Of a stretch of DNA of 64,000 bases, positions 34,625-43,590 are shown one piece after another. The stretch lies in NCBI GenBank assembly GCA_017405965.1, contig JAFQZK010000023.1:1-64000 (forward strand), in the 5' to 3' direction. Below the pieces are notes generated by a model. The model was given only the letters and a program-made list of their open reading frames with translations, was not told the DNA's origin and searched no databases. The stretch is from Muribaculaceae bacterium (GTDB taxonomy: Bacteria; Bacteroidota; Bacteroidia; Bacteroidales; Muribaculaceae). A program made the translations under genes and the position numbers. Within the stretch, counting starts at the first letter, position 1; each line of letters begins with the position of its first letter.

Positions 34625-36391
34625 TCAACGGCTGTTCATCATCTGATTGATCAGATTCACCACATCCGAGACATTGAGGACGCCGTTACCGTCAACGTCA
34701 CCTGCCACAGGAGAAACCTTGTCCTCGCCCACGACATTGGTGAACCGGTTCCAGTAGTCGGTAGTCTGGTAGCTGTTGAGCACAGGCGGGAACACATGCA
34801 GCGTCGCGCTCTGGTAGCAGGAGAAGCAGTCACTGTCGGCCATCACGGGCGGCACGGCAGGCTTGCAGATGACGGTGGTCAGCGCATCACAACCGTAAAA
34901 CGCCTTGCTGCCGATGTTCCTCACACCGCTGCCGATGGTCACGCTGGTCAATCCAGAACAATCGCCGAAGGCCTCGTCACCAATGCTGACGACATAGTCG
35001 CCCAACGTCACCTTGGTCAAGCCATTACAGTTCTTGAACGCCCTGTTGCCGATTGTCATGACATAGGCACCGATCTCCACACTCGTAATCCCGTAAGGAC
35101 TGTCGCTGAAGGCGTTATCCTCGATCGAGGTCACCATATAGGTCACACCGTTGTGAGTGACTGTGGACGGAATCACGATGTCGTCATGATAGCCGATCAA
35201 GTAATCGGGATGGGCTGTCACGGCCGCCGTGCCGTTGCCGGTTACATTGTAATAGATGCCATCCTCCTCGAAGTCATAATGTGAGACGGGTGTCGGATCA
35301 TCCAACACGAATTCATACGACACATGATGACTGGCACCCAACATAACACCCTCGGCGTAGGCTTCAATGCTGTAATGACCCGGCACGGTGAAGTGGATAG
35401 GACCATCGTAAACCATCCATTCACTCAAATAGTATTCATCCCACGGGCTAGAATTGTAGCGCCAATAAATAGTACAATCTTCGGTGGTTTCCATAGTGAC
35501 TGTATAGCCATCTGCTTCTTGGTATCCAGTGATAATGGGTGAAGAGGCTTGCTGATAGAAAGACGGCACAACGAAATACTCCTCATTTTCACTGTCATTA
35601 TACCCGTCGAGATGTGCAACGGCTCTAACGGTGAACCTTTGTTCGATGTAAGCCTTTGCCAGCACATACGGATTCTCTATAGCCAGGAGACTGCCGTCAT
35701 ACGGGTCCACAATGTACATTGAGACTATAGCTTCAGGTTCGGCACAGGTAGCTGTTATTGTACAAGAATTATCGTCTTCGGTGTACGTGAAAATGGGCTT
35801 GGGAAGGTCAGGAAGCGGATCTAATGCCGGCACGGAAACCGTGTAAAAGGTCCAATCACTGTCATACAGTCCATCCCTGATGGTCATGGCTTGGAAAGAG
35901 ACGTAATAGTCCTCGTCTTGTCTTTCCAAGTAATACGGATTCTCAACGGCCTCTCCACCGACATCTGACAGATAAAGCCAGACATCATCGATTGCCGGGT
36001 TTTCACCTATAGCATACACCCAAACGCCGGCGTCTTCATAAACTACCTCAAAAGTGGGTGGTGGCACTACAGGACGCTCAAGACACGGGACAGTAATCGT
36101 CATGTACGTCGGTTCACTGATCAGGCAGCCCTCGGCTTGGGCAGTGGCCATGACTGTAATGTCAAAATCACCCTCATAGTAGATCAAGCGAGCCAGTATA
36201 AACGGATTATCAACCTGATTGCCTAAATCATCATACAGCAGAACTTCACCCTCTCCTACGGCATAGATAGTAACACAAGATTCACTCACTTCATAGAAAA
36301 TCTCAGGGGGAGGCGTCTGCTGTAGCTCATCGGCATAGGCTACGCTGGCAAGCAGCATCGCACACAATATAAACAGATACTTTTTCATCAT
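34625..36391 (-). CDS. BspA-like surface protein with repeated beta domains and a dockerin-like C-terminus
   Basis: The 588-residue protein has a signal peptide (1-20, ending VAYA; the second ATG is also possible). It then has four or five related beta domains of about 85 residues (PPPEIFYEV, PPPTFEVVYED, PKPIFTYTEDD, SSPIITGYQEA), which resemble chitobiase-C or Ig-like stalks. A BspA segment (DFEEDGIYYNVTGNG, then LRR_5 repeats 410-520) follows, and one EF-hand loop (GDVDGNGVLNVSDVVNLIN) ends the protein. The role is probably a surface or secreted binding protein. Codon use of the beta-domain part (35300-36350) looks more AT-rich than its neighbours. Confidence 0.85.
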   Translation of the reverse strand: MMKKYLFILCAMLLASVAYADELQQTPPPEIFYEVSESCVTIYAVGEGEVLLYDDLGNQVDNPFILARLIYYEGDFDITVMATAQAEGCLISEPTYMTITVPCLERPVVPPPTFEVVYEDAGVWVYAIGENPAIDDVWLYLSDVGGEAVENPYYLERQDEDYYVSFQAMTIRDGLYDSDWTFYTVSVPALDPLPDLPKPIFTYTEDDNSCTITATCAEPEAIVSMYIVDPYDGSLLAIENPYVLAKAYIEQRFTVRAVAHLDGYNDSENEEYFVVPSFYQQASSPIITGYQEADGYTVTMETTEDCTIYWRYNSSPWDEYYLSEWMVYDGPIHFTVPGHYSIEAYAEGVMLGASHHVSYEFVLDDPTPVSHYDFEEDGIYYNVTGNGTAAVTAHPDYLIGYHDDIVIPSTVTHNGVTYMVTSIEDNAFSDSPYGITSVEIGAYVMTIGNRAFKNCNGLTKVTLGDYVVSIGDEAFGDCSGLTSVTIGSGVRNIGSKAFYGCDALTTVICKPAVPPVMADSDCFSCYQSATLHVFPPVLNSYQTTDYWNRFTNVVGEDKVSPVAGDVDGNGVLNVSDVVNLINQMMNSR

Positions 36392-36464
36392 AATACAAAA
36401 AACATTTTGGGTTAATAATTGGTTATTTCGAGTAAAAACAGAGTCTTCGGGGGGAGGGGCAGAA

Positions 36465-37337
36465 TCACGTGGGGAACTCGAGCAGGAAGGTGGTGTGGAA
36501 ACCCGTGCGGGGATGCTCGAGCAGCGACATCATGCCACCCTGGATGGTGAGCAAGCGGCGACTCAGCGACAGCCCGATGCCGTTGCCCTTACGCTTGGTG
36601 GTAAAGAACGGAATGAAAATCGAGGAACGTGCCTCGGCTGGGATAAGTTCGCCATCGTTGCTCACATAGAGCATCACACGTCCATCCTGACCGTATTCAC
36701 ATTCCAGGCCCAAATTCTTGGAGCCTGCCTCGATGGCATTCTTGATGAGGTTGATGAGAATCTGTCGCAGCAGGTTTGGATCGGTCTTGATGACCACATG
36801 GGCCGGAAGCGTGTTGCGCCACTGCACTTCACCGTACAGCTGCTGCACCTCGCTTGCTACTGCTGCAAGGTCAACGGGCTGCGGTACAGGTTTCTGCAAC
36901 TGGGAATACTTGCGATAGCCGTCAACAAACGAGTTGAGGTGCACTACCGTGTTGTGGATGGCATTGATACCTTCCTCGAGGTCGGAATCCTTCACGGCGG
37001 GATGATTGAGCATCGACTGGCTGATGCTGGCGATGGGCGCCGTGGCGTTCATGATCTCGTGGGTGAGCACGCGGGTGAGTTTCTCCCACGACTCCACCTC
37101 GCCCAGGTTGACCTGCTCGCGGATGTGCTCGCCCAGCTGGTTGAGTGTCTCTTGCAACGCACGCTCACCGCTGAACATGTGCTTGGTTGGTAGCTGGAAC
37201 GTCAGGTCGTGATTGCGGATAGCCTCTTGCATGATGCGGGCACGCTTCACGAGTGAGCGCTGGTGCCTCCAGAACCAGAGGCCCAGTACCACAGCGATAA
37301 CAGCGACAACGGCGATGAGGGTCGTGACGTTGATCAT
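36465..37337 (-). CDS. compact sensor histidine kinase
   Basis: The 290-residue kinase has one TM helix (about 4-22), no periplasmic sensor domain, an H-box with phosphoacceptor His93 in VLTHEIMNAT, an N-box (INLIKNAIEA, Asn200) and a G-box (GNGIGLSLSRRL). It overlaps the response-regulator gene by four bases (37334-37337), so the two are coupled. Related Bacteroidetes NtrB-like kinases are longer, and the missing sensor domain suggests an intracellular or membrane stimulus. Confidence 0.92.
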   Translation of the reverse strand: MINVTTLIAVVAVIAVVLGLWFWRHQRSLVKRARIMQEAIRNHDLTFQLPTKHMFSGERALQETLNQLGEHIREQVNLGEVESWEKLTRVLTHEIMNATAPIASISQSMLNHPAVKDSDLEEGINAIHNTVVHLNSFVDGYRKYSQLQKPVPQPVDLAAVASEVQQLYGEVQWRNTLPAHVVIKTDPNLLRQILINLIKNAIEAGSKNLGLECEYGQDGRVMLYVSNDGELIPAEARSSIFIPFFTTKRKGNGIGLSLSRRLLTIQGGMMSLLEHPRTGFHTTFLLEFPT

Positions 37338-37861
37338 TCAAGTTTCTTCATTTTGTTGTACAGCGTCTGGCGTGTGATGCCAAGCAGCTCGGCCGCCTTC
37401 GACAGGTTGCCGTGAACACGGTCGAGGGTGCGGCGGATGTGGTCGGCTTCCATCTCGTCGAGGGTGGCCACCTCGTCCTGCAGGTCAAGCACATCCTTCA
37501 ACTTGCGCACCAGGTCGTCGTTGTCCCAGGGCTTGGTGATGAAGTCGGCGGCACCGCGCTTGAGGCCCCTGACAGCCAACGACACATCGGCATAGGCCGT
37601 GATGAGCACCACGGGAATCTCGGGATGATGCTTGCGAATGGCCTGCAGCCACAGCAAGCCATCCTGCCCGCTGTTCACACCGAGGGTGAAATTCATGTCA
37701 AGCAGGATTAGGTTGACCTCTTCCTGATTGAGAAAAGAGATGACCGAGTCGGGCGAGGTCATCGTCAACACCTTCTCAAATGTTCCCGACAAGCAATACT
37801 TCAACGCGGTGAGAATCGCCTCGTTGTCGTCAATGATCAATATTGTTCCGTAATTTTGCAT
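37334..37861 (-). CDS. response regulator with receiver and Fis-type HTH only
   Basis: The 175-residue protein has a receiver domain (Asp11/Asp12, phosphoacceptor Asp55 in LLDMNF, Thr88, Lys110 in ITKPW) joined directly to a Fis-type HTH (134-175, ending GNLSKAAELLGITRQTLYNKMKKLE). NtrC-family regulators normally carry a sigma-54 AAA+ domain between these parts; here it is absent, as in PrrA/ActR-like regulators, so control should not depend on sigma-54 activation. Its targets are not visible; the ABC permease unit at 40363 is a candidate. Confidence 0.9.
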   Translation of the reverse strand: MQNYGTILIIDDNEAILTALKYCLSGTFEKVLTMTSPDSVISFLNQEEVNLILLDMNFTLGVNSGQDGLLWLQAIRKHHPEIPVVLITAYADVSLAVRGLKRGAADFITKPWDNDDLVRKLKDVLDLQDEVATLDEMEADHIRRTLDRVHGNLSKAAELLGITRQTLYNKMKKLE

Positions 37862-37991
37862 AACGGCAGCGAAGATACAAATAAATATCGGTTTCCCTTA
37901 CAAAAAACGTCCACTATTTCTTAAAAACAACTGCATCAGTCAACCCGTGGGCCCGAGTACTCACTGAAGAGAATGTATCAAAATTCATCTA

Positions 37992-38089
37992 CTGGAATCA
38001 TGACCGCCCCACGGGCGGGAAATTATTCAAATTTTTATTTAATTAATCTAAATTGAAAATTTGTTTAATTTCCCGTGCGTAGGCACGGT
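37992..38089. repeat. paired REP-like palindromic element, copy 1
   Basis: The element starts with CTGGAAT, then hairpin ACCGCCCCACGGGCGG, then GAAATTATTCAAATT. It ends with the inverse, TTTAATTTCCCGTGCG and a hairpin closing in GCACGGT. Read from either end it gives ACCG, hairpin, CGGGAAATTA, CAAATT, so it is two inverted REP-like units around an AT-rich centre. Copy 2 is at 47517-47617. It lies in the 267-bp gap between the response-regulator gene and the next minus-strand gene, which contains no other feature I can see. Confidence 0.75.
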
Positions 38090-38128
38090 CACTATACCTA
38101 GGTCATTATTTTGACACGGCCTTCTTGA

Positions 38129-39961
38129 TTATCGGTGATTGAGCGAACGGTTGACAAGTGTGGTCACATCGGTGATACTGCCCTTACCGTTCATCACCTC
38201 GTTGATCTTGCGGGTAACAGCGGTGATATTATACTCCTCGTTCACGCTGGTGAAGTAGAGCTTATTGTCAGTATAGCAGTGATGTACCCTCTGACGCATA
38301 AAAGCATTTTCGGCATAAGGCGCAGTGATACCCCAAGTGATGATGCCGTCGGCAGTCACATTGCCTGAGCAACCCGGCGTCATGGTGTTCCAGAGGGCAT
38401 TTGTTGTTGATGCCGTATAGTTGTACAAGGGATAAACAGCTTCAACGCCTGTTGCGTAAGAAATTTTTAAATTTCCAATCACCTGTTTCGGGAACGACAT
38501 GGTGCCGTCATCGTGGAGGACCATGTAATTATCCATCATCAGGTGGCCATACAGGTTGCACACATAGATTGTGTCACCGTGCTGGTACATATAGACCGGC
38601 TGCTGCATCACCATCGGTTCCTCGTCATTACCGTTGCGAACTGAGTTCAACGACAATCCGCTATTGCCCGGAAGGCCCGATGAGAACAAGTCGAATCCCG
38701 AATTGCCGGGGAGGTCAAAACCCATCGTGTCGCCAGAGCCCTGACCCGGTTTAACCGGCTTCTTGCCGCCAAATCCGCTGGGGTCATACCCGCCACCTAT
38801 TACCAAGTCATCAATGAATGAGCCTCTTAATCTCTTTCTAAGGTCCGTTCCCGTTAATGAGGTTGGGTCGGTAAAGGTTAAAGTTGAGCCCAAGTTATAG
38901 TTAAGGCTCAATTCCGGATCATTTCCGGGGTTACTCGAGAACAGTGATCCTGAACCGCCGCCAGGCGGAATAAAGGAGTTCCAGTCACCAGATGACCCGC
39001 TTCCGGGCTTGACAGGCTTCTTGCCGCCGAAGCCCAGTGGATCGGATAAATCACCAATTTGGACTCTCAACAAATCGAGATGCGTAGATAAGCGATTTGT
39101 CAAATTCGATCCATTAAGACGGCTCGCTTTCTTGTACTCGTGGATACCATTGGGCACCAGCAGATAGAGATCACGATAGACGGGAGAATCGACATACACC
39201 GTGTCTATCTCATAATTATAGTAATCCTGTTCTACCATCGACCCTTTCCAACTCTTGTAAGCCAGACATGTCGTGAGCATGAAACCGCCCTCGATCTTTA
39301 TCGACCCGTCACCATAGAGAGAACCCGTGATCAAGTCACCGGGCGAGAGGTCATCCAGGGGAACGATAAAGACATCGGTAACCTTTTTGTGCTTGTACTT
39401 GTCATTACCCGGGTCAACCTCTATCACCTCGCTATGGAAAATCGGCTCATCGCTTCTCAACAAAGCAACGCCATTAGCCATGTCGAGCTGAATGGGAAGA
39501 CCGACCGGAATAATGCCATCACTGTTGAAAAAGATATCTTCAGGATGCCCGGCCGAATCGGCCGCGGCTGCGATGTCAAACGTGAAGAAATCCTCGACCA
39601 CGACACGGTCATCGCTGTCACCGGCAATGAGATTGGCTATCCAGCCCTGGTGCTTGGATGTCTCGGCTACAGTCCCGTCTTCGGGATTCACCGCGTAAAC
39701 ATCCGTCGATGCGATCCTGGTGCCGACCAGTTCACTGGTCGAATTGAGCTGCAATCTCTTGGCCATGCGGTTGTCACCGGGCGTGACACCGTGTTGGCGC
39801 ATGAACTGCTGCAATGATACACCCACGGCCTCACCGGCAGGAGCACTCACCGTGCCCACCGGGCCGTCTTGTCGAGACGTCACCACGTCCGACGGCTGTG
39901 CTGCCCACATGGTCAAACCCACGCCAGCACACATCAGCATTGTAATGATAAACTTCCTCAT
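38129..39961 (-). CDS. secreted protein with internal GFGGKKPVKPG repeats and a degenerate dockerin-like end
   Basis: The 610-residue protein has a signal peptide (1-21, ending TMWAA) and a long domain I do not recognise (60-290). A low-complexity region follows in which PLGFGGKKPVKPGSGS and PSGFGGKKPVKPGQGS recur about 85 residues apart, along with FSSNPGND/FSSGLPGNSG motifs, and then a beta-rich part. It ends GSITDVTTLVNRSLNHR, which resembles the helix after a dockerin Ca loop but lacks the loop's acidic residues. The repeat region is rich in Gly and Ser and probably flexible. Confidence 0.75.
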   Translation of the reverse strand: MRKFIITMLMCAGVGLTMWAAQPSDVVTSRQDGPVGTVSAPAGEAVGVSLQQFMRQHGVTPGDNRMAKRLQLNSTSELVGTRIASTDVYAVNPEDGTVAETSKHQGWIANLIAGDSDDRVVVEDFFTFDIAAAADSAGHPEDIFFNSDGIIPVGLPIQLDMANGVALLRSDEPIFHSEVIEVDPGNDKYKHKKVTDVFIVPLDDLSPGDLITGSLYGDGSIKIEGGFMLTTCLAYKSWKGSMVEQDYYNYEIDTVYVDSPVYRDLYLLVPNGIHEYKKASRLNGSNLTNRLSTHLDLLRVQIGDLSDPLGFGGKKPVKPGSGSSGDWNSFIPPGGGSGSLFSSNPGNDPELSLNYNLGSTLTFTDPTSLTGTDLRKRLRGSFIDDLVIGGGYDPSGFGGKKPVKPGQGSGDTMGFDLPGNSGFDLFSSGLPGNSGLSLNSVRNGNDEEPMVMQQPVYMYQHGDTIYVCNLYGHLMMDNYMVLHDDGTMSFPKQVIGNLKISYATGVEAVYPLYNYTASTTNALWNTMTPGCSGNVTADGIITWGITAPYAENAFMRQRVHHCYTDNKLYFTSVNEEYNITAVTRKINEVMNGKGSITDVTTLVNRSLNHR

Positions 39962-40362
39962 AATTCTCTTGAATGTCTAGATTTTCAAATAATTCATCAT
40001 TTCATAACTCACGACTCTGTTCAAGCACTGAGACTCTTTTCCTAACAGAGGCCTAAAGCCTCACAGTCACGCACATTAAGTGTTCATCCATTGCCTTAAC
40101 ATGAGCCATTTCACTTAATTTGGCAAATTTAGCAATAATAAGTTTAAGATGAAAACGCGGGCAATAAATCGATACAAAATTTAACGTTTTTTATGAATCC
40201 AGACTCCAATTTGTAACCATTCAGGCAATCATTTCGCCTGATTTGTAACCTTTGGCCTATTGCCAGCAGCGTCTGTCGGTTTCTCGGGTTATCGGGCAAT
40301 AAGAAAGCATGATTTAACGTTATATTATAAATATATATGAGTACACCTTCTCATGGACTGGC
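39962..40362. other. 401-bp intergenic region between divergent genes
   Basis: The gap separates the minus-strand secreted protein gene and the plus-strand ABC permease gene. A small GAGGC/GCCTC hairpin is at 40047-40061. I see no gene, no convincing -7 box and no repeat shared with other parts of the window. Confidence 0.5.
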
Positions 40363-42804
40363 ATGATGAGTGAGATTCTCAGGAATATCTTCTATATCGC
40401 TCGCCGCTTCAAGCTGGCTACGGCATTCAACATCATCGGGTTGATTGTCTCGTTTGTCACATGCTACCTGCTGATGACCCAGGTCATCTATGAGGTCACT
40501 TACAATCACGGCCTGGAAGACTATGAGCGCCTGTACCGCCTGGAGACCGACTTTGTGTACAACGAGTGGGATTTCAGCGACGATGTGTGCCAGCCGTTAG
40601 CCGAAGCCTTGAAAGAAATGCCCGAGGTCGAGTCCCACTCGATGGTAGTAGATGTCATGACCGGCAACAACATCGATTACTACACGGCCTTGTTCAAGAA
40701 GGGCGACAGCGAGGTGAAACACGTCATCAACTATGGCAACAACACTGTCGTGAGCGCCCTCAACAGCCGGGTGCTTGACGGCAGCATCGAGTGGACCGAC
40801 AATGACCGCAAGGGTGTCATCATTCCCGCCAGCATAGCCCTTGAATTCTTCGGCACCACCCAGGCCGCCGGCGACACGCTCTATTTCCGCGAAACCACCC
40901 GCTCGCCGGTGCGCAAAGCCTTGGTTCGCGGCGTGTATGAGGACTTCCCCGACAACTGCGAACTGTGGAATCACATCTACAAGCATCTGGGCGACGATTA
41001 CATGTACAGCCTGAATTTTGCGTTCAAGTGTGTCGTCAAGTTCAAGCAGGTCCCCGAGGATTTGAACGCCTTTGCCGACGCCATCAAGCAATCCAGCGTC
41101 AGGAACCTGAGAGCAGGACTCGACGGCTACCCTGACCTGCCCGACATGATCAAGAGCATCAACGGAACGAGAATCAAGCTCACGCCGTTGAAAAGCAGCT
41201 ACTTTGAACACAACTCATTCACATCGGGTGACAGCGGGTACAAGTGGATGTTCATCATCCTGGTGCTGGCCTGCCTGCTGGTCATCCTTATCGCAATCAT
41301 CAATTTCCTGAACTTCACGCTGGCCGAGAGTCCGATGCGTGTGCGCAGCCTTAACACACGCCAGGTGCTCGGTGCCTCGCGGCGGTCGCTGCGGCTCGGC
41401 ATGGTAGCCGAGTGTGTCATCACCTCGGTCACGGCCTGCCTGATGGCGCTGGTCGTGTGTCATCTGATTTCCAGACTGCCATCGACAACCCTTATCTCGG
41501 AGGGCAGTATTTCGCTGAGCGAGCATTGGGCATTGGGGCTTTGCATGCTGGGCATCGCCATCGCCGGAGGAATCATCGCCGGCTTGTATCCTGCCATCTT
41601 CGCCACATCGTTCAAGCCTACCGAAGCCCTGAAGGGTAACTCGGGACTCACGCCTCAAGGTCGCAGGTTGCGCACCGTGCTGGTGGGGCTGCAGTTGTTC
41701 ATAGCCCAGTTACTGATCATCTACATCGGCATACTGCACATGCAGAGCCGTTATATCTATAACACTTCCTACGGCTATGACAAGAGCCAACTGCTCTCGA
41801 CCACGCTCCCAATCATCACCGATTACGAAATCCTGAGCAAGATCGAAGATGTGCAAGACAAGTTCAAGAGGAAGTTGATGGCTGTGCCCGGGGTCGAGAA
41901 CGTGGCATTCTCGGATGTTCAGTTGGGCAGCACCGACGGACACAACTCGCTAAGGACCCGTGAAGGAGAGCATTTCATGAGGTTCTGCCATATGTATGCC
42001 AGCACCGACTTCATGCGCACCATGGGCATCCCCATTGTCCAGGGTCGCGATTTCTTGCCGACCGACACGGCCGCCATCATCATCAACGAGGCCACGCTCA
42101 AGAAATGGGATTGGCTGAAACCCGGCATGAGAATCTCGGTGGGATTTGACGACGCGAGCAACGATAGCGCCACTGTAGTGGGCGTGTGCAAGGACATCCG
42201 CTACAGCACGACACGCATCAGCAACGACGACCCGTTCTTCATCATCAGGGCCAAGAACTACGCTTGCTACACGTTGAATGTGCGCATCGCCCCCAACACC
42301 CCACCCGACCAAGTGCGACGACTGGCCAACGAGGTGATACATCAGCAATTCGGCAATGATGCTCACGATCTGGTGTTCTTCAACAATACGCTGGAAAAAG
42401 CCTATGCCGACGAATTCCGCTTCTTCCAGCTGATCTACTATCTGAGCGTTATCTGCCTGATCACCACCCTCATCGGGGTGCTCTGCCTGACGATGTTCGA
42501 CACTGAATACCGCCGCAAGGAAATCGGCATCCGCAAGGTGGCCGGTGCCAGCACCGGTGAAATCATCATGATGTTCTGCCGCCACTACGGCAAACTCATC
42601 CTCATCAGTTTTGCTGCCGCGGCGCCGATTGCACTCATCAGCGGCTATCTGACACTGGAGTATTTTGCCGAGCATACCGCCATTCCCTGGTGGGCCTTCC
42701 CCGTCGGACTGCTGCTCGTGGGCTCGGTGACCCTGGCCACTGTGGCCCTGCAATCCTGGAGGGCAGCCCGAGAGAATCCCGTCAACAGTCTCAAGACCGA
42801 ATAA
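40363..42804 (+). CDS. FtsX/MacB-like ABC transporter permease, first copy
   Basis: The 813-residue permease has the 8-TM plan common in Bacteroidetes: TM1 at about 20-40, a first MacB-type periplasmic domain (45-285), three TMs (290-415), another TM after TEALKGNSGLTPQGRRLRTVL (about 440-462), a second periplasmic domain, and three C-terminal TMs. The EYRRKEIGIRKVAGAS motif before the last helices and ENPVNSLKTE at the end are typical. It is 27 bases upstream of the ATPase gene and is a diverged paralogue of the permease at 43591. Such transporters often export peptides, lipoproteins or toxic compounds; the substrate is unknown. Confidence 0.92.
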   Translation: MMSEILRNIFYIARRFKLATAFNIIGLIVSFVTCYLLMTQVIYEVTYNHGLEDYERLYRLETDFVYNEWDFSDDVCQPLAEALKEMPEVESHSMVVDVMTGNNIDYYTALFKKGDSEVKHVINYGNNTVVSALNSRVLDGSIEWTDNDRKGVIIPASIALEFFGTTQAAGDTLYFRETTRSPVRKALVRGVYEDFPDNCELWNHIYKHLGDDYMYSLNFAFKCVVKFKQVPEDLNAFADAIKQSSVRNLRAGLDGYPDLPDMIKSINGTRIKLTPLKSSYFEHNSFTSGDSGYKWMFIILVLACLLVILIAIINFLNFTLAESPMRVRSLNTRQVLGASRRSLRLGMVAECVITSVTACLMALVVCHLISRLPSTTLISEGSISLSEHWALGLCMLGIAIAGGIIAGLYPAIFATSFKPTEALKGNSGLTPQGRRLRTVLVGLQLFIAQLLIIYIGILHMQSRYIYNTSYGYDKSQLLSTTLPIITDYEILSKIEDVQDKFKRKLMAVPGVENVAFSDVQLGSTDGHNSLRTREGEHFMRFCHMYASTDFMRTMGIPIVQGRDFLPTDTAAIIINEATLKKWDWLKPGMRISVGFDDASNDSATVVGVCKDIRYSTTRISNDDPFFIIRAKNYACYTLNVRIAPNTPPDQVRRLANEVIHQQFGNDAHDLVFFNNTLEKAYADEFRFFQLIYYLSVICLITTLIGVLCLTMFDTEYRRKEIGIRKVAGASTGEIIMMFCRHYGKLILISFAAAAPIALISGYLTLEYFAEHTAIPWWAFPVGLLLVGSVTLATVALQSWRAARENPVNSLKTE

Positions 42805-42831
42805 TATAAAGTATATAATCTAAAACAACAT

Positions 42832-43506
42832 ATGATACAAGTCAACAACCTGAAGAAAGTGTTTGAGTATAGTGATGTCTATACCGTTGCCTTGGGCGGC
42901 ATCAACTTGGAGATCAGTGACGGCGAGTTTGTCGCCATCATGGGCCCCTCGGGATGCGGCAAGACCACGCTGCTCAACATCCTGGGACTGCTCGACAATC
43001 CCACCGAGGGCAGTTACCTGCTCGACGGCGTCGAGGTGGCCAATATGAAGGAAAGCCAGCGCACGGCCTTGCGCAAGGGCAAAATCGGCTTCGTCTTCCA
43101 GAGTTTTAACCTCATCGACGAACTCACGGTGGAGCAGAACGTGGAACTGCCGCTCAAATACATGGGCATTCCGGCAGCCGAGCGCCAAGCCAAGGTGGTT
43201 GAAGTGCTGCGACGCGTGAACATGTCACACCGCATCAGCCATTTTCCCAACCAGCTGTCGGGAGGTCAACAGCAGCGCGTCGCCATCGCCCGTGCGGTCG
43301 TGTGCAACCCTAAACTCATCCTCGCCGATGAGCCGACGGGTAACCTCGACAGCAAGAACGGCAAGGAAGTGATGGATCTGCTGGCCGGACTCAACGATGA
43401 CGGAACCACCATCGTGATGGTGACCCACTCGCAGCGTGACGCCTCCTACGCTCACCGCATCGTCAACATGCTCGACGGCTTCCTGGTCGAGAAAACCGAG
43501 TTGTAG
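42832..43506 (+). CDS. ABC transporter ATP-binding protein (MacB/LolD type)
   Basis: The 224-residue ATPase has Walker [10 protein letters not shown] (36-44), a Q-loop in FVFQSFNLI, the signature [14 protein letters not shown], Walker [13 protein letters not shown] and an H-loop in MVTHSQRD. It lies between two permease genes and is the only ATPase in the unit, so it probably energises both. No membrane-fusion protein or TolC gene is next to it. Confidence 0.95.
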   Translation: MIQVNNLKKVFEYSDVYTVALGGINLEISDGEFVAIMGPSGCGKTTLLNILGLLDNPTEGSYLLDGVEVANMKESQRTALRKGKIGFVFQSFNLIDELTVEQNVELPLKYMGIPAAERQAKVVEVLRRVNMSHRISHFPNQLSGGQQQRVAIARAVVCNPKLILADEPTGNLDSKNGKEVMDLLAGLNDDGTTIVMVTHSQRDASYAHRIVNMLDGFLVEKTEL

Positions 43507-43520
43507 CAAATCCACCAACT

Positions 43521-43584
43521 GTTAACTGTTCTCTGTTAACTGTTCTCTGTTAACTGTTCTCTGTTAACTGTTCTCTGTTAACTG
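43521..43584. repeat. 14-bp tandem array upstream of the second permease
   Basis: Four exact copies of GTTAACTGTTCTCT are followed by a partial fifth (GTTAACTG), ending six bases before the ATG at 43591. The 14-mer is two related heptamers (AACTGTT, CTCTGTT), linking it to the 7-bp array at 48612. Confidence 0.95.
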
Positions 43585-43590
43585 AATTCC

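Noticed and set aside
43521..43584. Possible CRISPR or iteron-type origin
   Set aside because: The 14-bp units are perfect head-to-tail copies without spacers, and no replication initiator gene is present.
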